Assembly: GCA_002401945.1 (NCBI GenBank) | Contig: NVUP01000001.1 | Location: 177,991 to 187,245 of the forward strand | Direction of reading: 5' to 3' | Source: Paracoccaceae bacterium | GTDB taxonomy: Bacteria > Pseudomonadota > Alphaproteobacteria > Rhodobacterales > Rhodobacteraceae | Length of the DNA: 9,255 nt | Shown here: positions 6,880 through 9,255 of the stretch, piece after piece | How the letters are laid out: each line of letters begins with the position of its first letter | How positions within the stretch are numbered: position 1 is the first letter of the stretch | The notes under the pieces: generated by a model | The model's input: only the letters and a program-made list of their open reading frames with translations | Told to the model about the DNA's origin: nothing | Databases searched by the model: none | Program-made: the position numbers and the translations under genes

Positions 6880-8449
6880 TCATCCCATCACCGACCTGTT
6901 CATCATTGGCGGCGGCATCAATGGTTGTGGCATTGCCCGCGACGCCGCCGGGCGCGGCCTGACCGTTACTCTGGCTGAAATGAACGATCTGGCCTCGGCC
7001 ACCTCCTCGGCCGCCACCAAGTTGTTCCACGGCGGGCTGCGCTATCTGGAGTATTTTGAGTTTCGGCTGGTTCGCGAGGCGCTAATCGAGCGTGAGGTGC
7101 TGCTGAAAGCGATGCCGCATATCTCGTGGCCGATGCGCTTTGTGTTGCCGTTCCACAGTGACATGCGGTTTGACAACGATACCCCAACTTCAAAATTACT
7201 GTCCGCCATCATGCCATGGATGAAGGGCCGCCGCCCGGCCTGGTTGATCCGTCTGGGGCTGTTCATGTATGACACACTTGGCAGGCGTGGCATCCTGCCT
7301 GGCACCCGAAAGTTGGACCTGACCCGCGACCCGGCTGGCAAGCCACTGAACCCCAAATTCAAAATGGCGTTTGAATATTCAGACTGCTGGGTTGAAGACG
7401 CCCGCCTGGTGATGCTGAACGCCCGCGATGCCCAGGCGCGCGGCGCCACCATCCTGCCCCGCACCAAAGTCATCGCCACCAAACGCCTCGCCGATCACTG
7501 GGTGATCACACTGGAAGATCGCGACAGTGGCAAAACCCATATTCGTCGTGCCCGGATGTTGGTCAATGTCGGCGGCCCCTGGGTGGCTGAGCTGTTGCAG
7601 AACCAGCTGAAAATCAAAAGCCGCGAAACCGTGCGGCTGGTGCGCGGCAGTCACATCGTGGTGCCCAAGCTCTATGATCACGACCGCTGTTATTTCTTTC
7701 AGGGCACCGATGGACGGATCATTTTTGCCATTCCTTATGAGGAGGATTTCACCCTGATCGGCACCACCGATGCGGATCATAGTGATGCCGACACCCCACC
7801 TGAATGCACCGAGGCTGAACAGGATTATCTGGTCAAGTTTGCCTCCGAGTATTTCAACACGCCGGTGACACGCGATCAGATCGTCTGGACCTACTCCGGT
7901 GTGCGCCCGCTGTATGACGATGGCGCCAGTTCGGCCACAGCAGCCACCCGCGAATATGTGCTGAGCCTTGATCAGGACGCCGCTCCGCTGCTGAATATAT
8001 TTGGCGGCAAGATCACCACCTATCGCAAACTGGCCGAGGCGGCACTGGTCAAGATTGGCGAGGCGCTGCCCGGCGTAAAACCCAAGTGGACGGCAGGCGT
8101 CGCCCTGCCCGGCGGCGATTTTCCAGTTGCGGACGTAAAAAAACTGCAAGACAGGTTGGCGTCGAATTTTCCTTTCCTCGGCGCTTACGCCAGTCGTCGC
8201 CTGATCCGCGCCTATGGCACCGAGGCCTGGGAGGTGCTGGGCAACGCCAAGTCAGCCAGCGATCTGGGTCAGGACTTTGGCGCGACAATTACAGCCCACG
8301 AACTGGATTGGGCCATTGCCAAAGAATGGGTGCGTTCGGGTGAAGATTATCTGTGGCGACGCACCAAGCTGGGCCTGCGCCTGACTAAGGACCAACGCGC
8401 TGCGGTGGATGACTACATCACCAATCAAATAGCCAGTCTTGCAGCTTAA
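6872..8449 (+). CDS. glpD: Aerobic glycerol-3-phosphate dehydrogenase (FAD, quinone-linked)
   Basis: This 525-residue flavoprotein should oxidise glycerol-3-phosphate to dihydroxyacetone phosphate and pass electrons to the quinone pool at the inner membrane. The N-terminal Rossmann FAD motif is GGGINGCG at residues 13-20. It is followed by E36 at the end of the second beta strand, and by the GlpD signature TSSAATKLFHGGLRYLE at residues 44-60. Further conserved blocks are GGPWVAEL, GTTDADH, GVRPLYDDG and FGGKITTYRKLAE (about residue 376), then the C-terminal alpha-helical domain. Length is slightly above the 501 residues of E. coli GlpD. ATG 6872 is preferred because MNDHPITDLFIIGGG has the usual short lead; GTG 6851 would add seven residues, and the ribosome site is weak in both cases, consistent with coupling to glpR. 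No glpK or transporter is in the window. The assignment is firm. Confidence 0.96.
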   Translation: MNDHPITDLFIIGGGINGCGIARDAAGRGLTVTLAEMNDLASATSSAATKLFHGGLRYLEYFEFRLVREALIEREVLLKAMPHISWPMRFVLPFHSDMRFDNDTPTSKLLSAIMPWMKGRRPAWLIRLGLFMYDTLGRRGILPGTRKLDLTRDPAGKPLNPKFKMAFEYSDCWVEDARLVMLNARDAQARGATILPRTKVIATKRLADHWVITLEDRDSGKTHIRRARMLVNVGGPWVAELLQNQLKIKSRETVRLVRGSHIVVPKLYDHDRCYFFQGTDGRIIFAIPYEEDFTLIGTTDADHSDADTPPECTEAEQDYLVKFASEYFNTPVTRDQIVWTYSGVRPLYDDGASSATAATREYVLSLDQDAAPLLNIFGGKITTYRKLAEAALVKIGEALPGVKPKWTAGVALPGGDFPVADVKKLQDRLASNFPFLGAYASRRLIRAYGTEAWEVLGNAKSASDLGQDFGATITAHELDWAIAKEWVRSGEDYLWRRTKLGLRLTKDQRAAVDDYITNQIASLAA

Positions 8450-8456
8450 AACTTTT

Positions 8457-8476
8457 GCCCGGTCGATAGACCAGGC
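8457..8476 (-). terminator. Hairpin between convergent glpD and cobO, possible terminator
   Basis: GCCCGGTC (8457-8464), loop GATA, and GACCAGGC (8469-8476) form an 8-position stem with one C-A mismatch. On the minus strand the hairpin is followed by AAAAGTTTT, so it would best serve cobO. On the plus strand no T-run follows, so termination of glpD here is less convincing. Confidence 0.35.
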
Positions 8477-8506
8477 AGCGCCCTCCCCTGGGTCAGGCGT
8501 TGCCCT
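8472..8506. repeat. Imperfect 13-base tandem pair with hairpin potential in the glpD-cobO gap
   Basis: CAGGCAGCGCCCT (8472-8484) and CAGGCGTTGCCCT (8494-8506) match at 10 of 13 positions and are offset by 22 bases. TCAGG (8493-8497) and CCTGA (8504-8508) can pair, as can CCAGG (8471-8475) and CCTGG (8487-8491). They are probably alternative stems in a bidirectional termination region rather than a mobile repeat. Confidence 0.35.
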
Positions 8507-8511
8507 GATCT

Positions 8512-9147
8512 CTAAAACTCAACGCCTTTCTGCGCCTTGATACCTGATCGGAACGGATGCTTGATCTGCGTCATTTCGGTCACCAGATCGGCAATCTCGA
8601 TCAGCTCTTCCTTGGCATTGCGTCCGGTCAAAACCACATGGGTCATGGGCGGTTTTTCCGTTTTCAGAAACGCAATAACCTCGCCGAGATCCAGATATTC
8701 ATAGCGCAGCGCGATGTTGATCTCGTCCAGCAACACCATGGTATTGCGCTCGTCGCGGATCATCTCTTTGGCCTTTTCCCAGCCTGCCTTGGCAGCGGCA
8801 ATATCACGCGCCTTGTCCTGGGTTTCCCAGGTAAAGCCTTCGCCCATTGCATAAAACTGACACAGGTCGCTAAAGTTCTCTTCGATCAGCGTCCGCTCAC
8901 CAGTCTGCCAGCCACCTTTGATAAACTGCACCACAGCCGAGGGCATCTTATGCGCAATACAGCGCATGATCATGCCAAAACCCGAGCTGCTTTTGCCCTT
9001 GCCCGGCCCGGTGTGAATGATGATCAACCCCTTCTCACCATCCTTGGTGGCCATCATCCGGTCACGCGCGGCTTTTTTCTTGACCATCTTGGCCGCATGT
9101 CGGGCCTCATCATCGATGGGGGCTTCTTTTTTCGGGGTGTCACTCAC
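8512..9147 (-). CDS. cobO: Cob(I)yrinic acid a,c-diamide adenosyltransferase (CobO/BtuR/CobA type)
   Basis: This 211-residue cytosolic enzyme transfers the adenosyl group of ATP to reduced corrinoid, making the adenosyl form in cobalamin synthesis or salvage. The CobA/CobO P-loop is seen as HTGPGKGKSS (residues 45-54), followed by family blocks VVQFIKGGW, GEGFTWETQD, VLLDEINIALRYEYLD and VVLTGRNA, and the usual end HPFRSGIKAQKGVEF. The charged N-terminus (KKEAPIDDEARHAAKMVKKKAARDRM) is typical of CobO proteins. The start is set at GTG 9147 because AGGAG (plus-strand CTCCT, 9155-9159) lies 7 bases upstream. A longer frame to 9204 adds RHPPCPCQVIAGISRRLA, which does not look like the family. 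It is convergent with glpD. A riboswitch-like sequence on the opposite strand, starting about 66 bases upstream of the cobO start, suggests more cobalamin or cobalt genes to the right. Confidence 0.95.
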   Translation of the reverse strand: MSDTPKKEAPIDDEARHAAKMVKKKAARDRMMATKDGEKGLIIIHTGPGKGKSSSGFGMIMRCIAHKMPSAVVQFIKGGWQTGERTLIEENFSDLCQFYAMGEGFTWETQDKARDIAAAKAGWEKAKEMIRDERNTMVLLDEINIALRYEYLDLGEVIAFLKTEKPPMTHVVLTGRNAKEELIEIADLVTEMTQIKHPFRSGIKAQKGVEF

Positions 9148-9213
9148 GGCGAGTCTCCTGCTGATTCCAGCTATGACTTGACAAGGACAGGGGGGATGAC
9201 GCAAGGGGGTTTT

Positions 9214-9255
9214 GTTGGTTCCTGTTTTTGACAGGCGAAGAGGGAATGTGATGTG
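9214..9255 (+). ncRNA. 5' part of a cobalamin riboswitch, cut by the window edge
   Basis: On the plus strand, GTTGGTTCC (9214-9222) is followed by a small hairpin CCTGT/TTTTG/ACAGG (9221-9235) and then CGAAGAGGGAATGTGATG (9236-9253). This order (GGTTCC, hairpin, GAA-AGGGAA, three bases, G-TG) matches what I recall of the 5' half of the cobalamin riboswitch core in alphaproteobacteria. The conserved GCCCCCGC-ACTGT segment and the B12 box would lie beyond the window. It would control a gene to the right, divergent from cobO. A TTGACA at 9178-9183 could be the -35 box of its promoter, but no good -10 is seen at the right distance. The consensus is recalled, not searched; the call is moderately confident. 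Confidence 0.6.

Noticed and set aside
7379..8149. Minus-strand open frame of 256 codons inside glpD
   Set aside because: It is antisense to a well-conserved enzyme region and has no recognisable domain or ribosome site.
9147..9163. B12-box-like sequence (minus strand, AGCAGGAGACTCGCC) right before the cobO start
   Set aside because: It resembles the riboswitch B12 box but doubles as the ribosome site. No conserved core (GCCCCCGC, ACTGT) is seen in the upstream minus-strand sequence available, so chance is more likely.
8557..9231. Plus-strand open frame opposite cobO
   Set aside because: cobO on the minus strand has a P-loop and full family signatures; the plus-strand translation shows none.
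1..9255. CRISPR array, insertion sequence, tRNA or rRNA
   Set aside because: No regularly spaced repeats, transposase-like proteins, terminal inverted repeats or RNA gene motifs were seen on either strand.

Overview
The window looks like chromosomal DNA from an alphaproteobacterium, most likely of the marine Roseobacter/Rhodobacterales type. This rests on the GC-rich coding style, the gene set and the protein wording; no taxonomic marker is present. Nine protein genes are supported: eight on the plus strand and one on the minus strand at the right end.

Left block (14-5846): iron handling. An imelysin/IrpA-type periplasmic protein (14-1282) is followed after 234 bases by bacterioferritin-associated ferredoxin (bfd, 1517-1810) and heme-type bacterioferritin (bfr, 1758-2246). 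Then come a diheme DHOR-family cytochrome c oxidoreductase (to 3765), a second imelysin-domain protein (3767-4765) and a Tat-exported DUF1513 protein (4767-5846). The four exported proteins are the known conserved neighbourhood COG3487-COG3488-COG3489-COG3490. Here the cytosolic pair bfd-bfr lies inside that neighbourhood, between its first and second members. From bfd onward the genes overlap or nearly touch, so one transcript could link periplasmic iron binding/redox to cytosolic iron storage and release. The bfd-bfr stretch is visibly less GC-rich than its flanks, and the DHOR gene just after it has no clean start codon. Together these suggest that the pair is a later insertion.

Middle block (5847-8449): glycerol-3-phosphate use. 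A DeoR-family repressor (glpR, from 6094) overlaps glpD (from 6872) by 8 bases. Upstream of glpR lies a cluster of TTCG/CGAA half-sites overlapping a plausible sigma-70 promoter, which fits autoregulation of a glpR-glpD operon.

Right block (8450-9255): cobalamin. cobO is on the minus strand, convergent with glpD, with a hairpin-rich gap between them. Upstream of cobO, on the plus strand, the last ~42 bases resemble the 5' part of a cobalamin riboswitch that would control a gene beyond the window, transcribed divergently from cobO.

Most of the window consists of recognisable families. I do not see a wholly new system. The most unusual points are the ferritin pair embedded in the imelysin/DHOR operon with the start-codon puzzle at its right junction, the loss of the HxxE motif in the second imelysin, and the riboswitch cut by the window edge.
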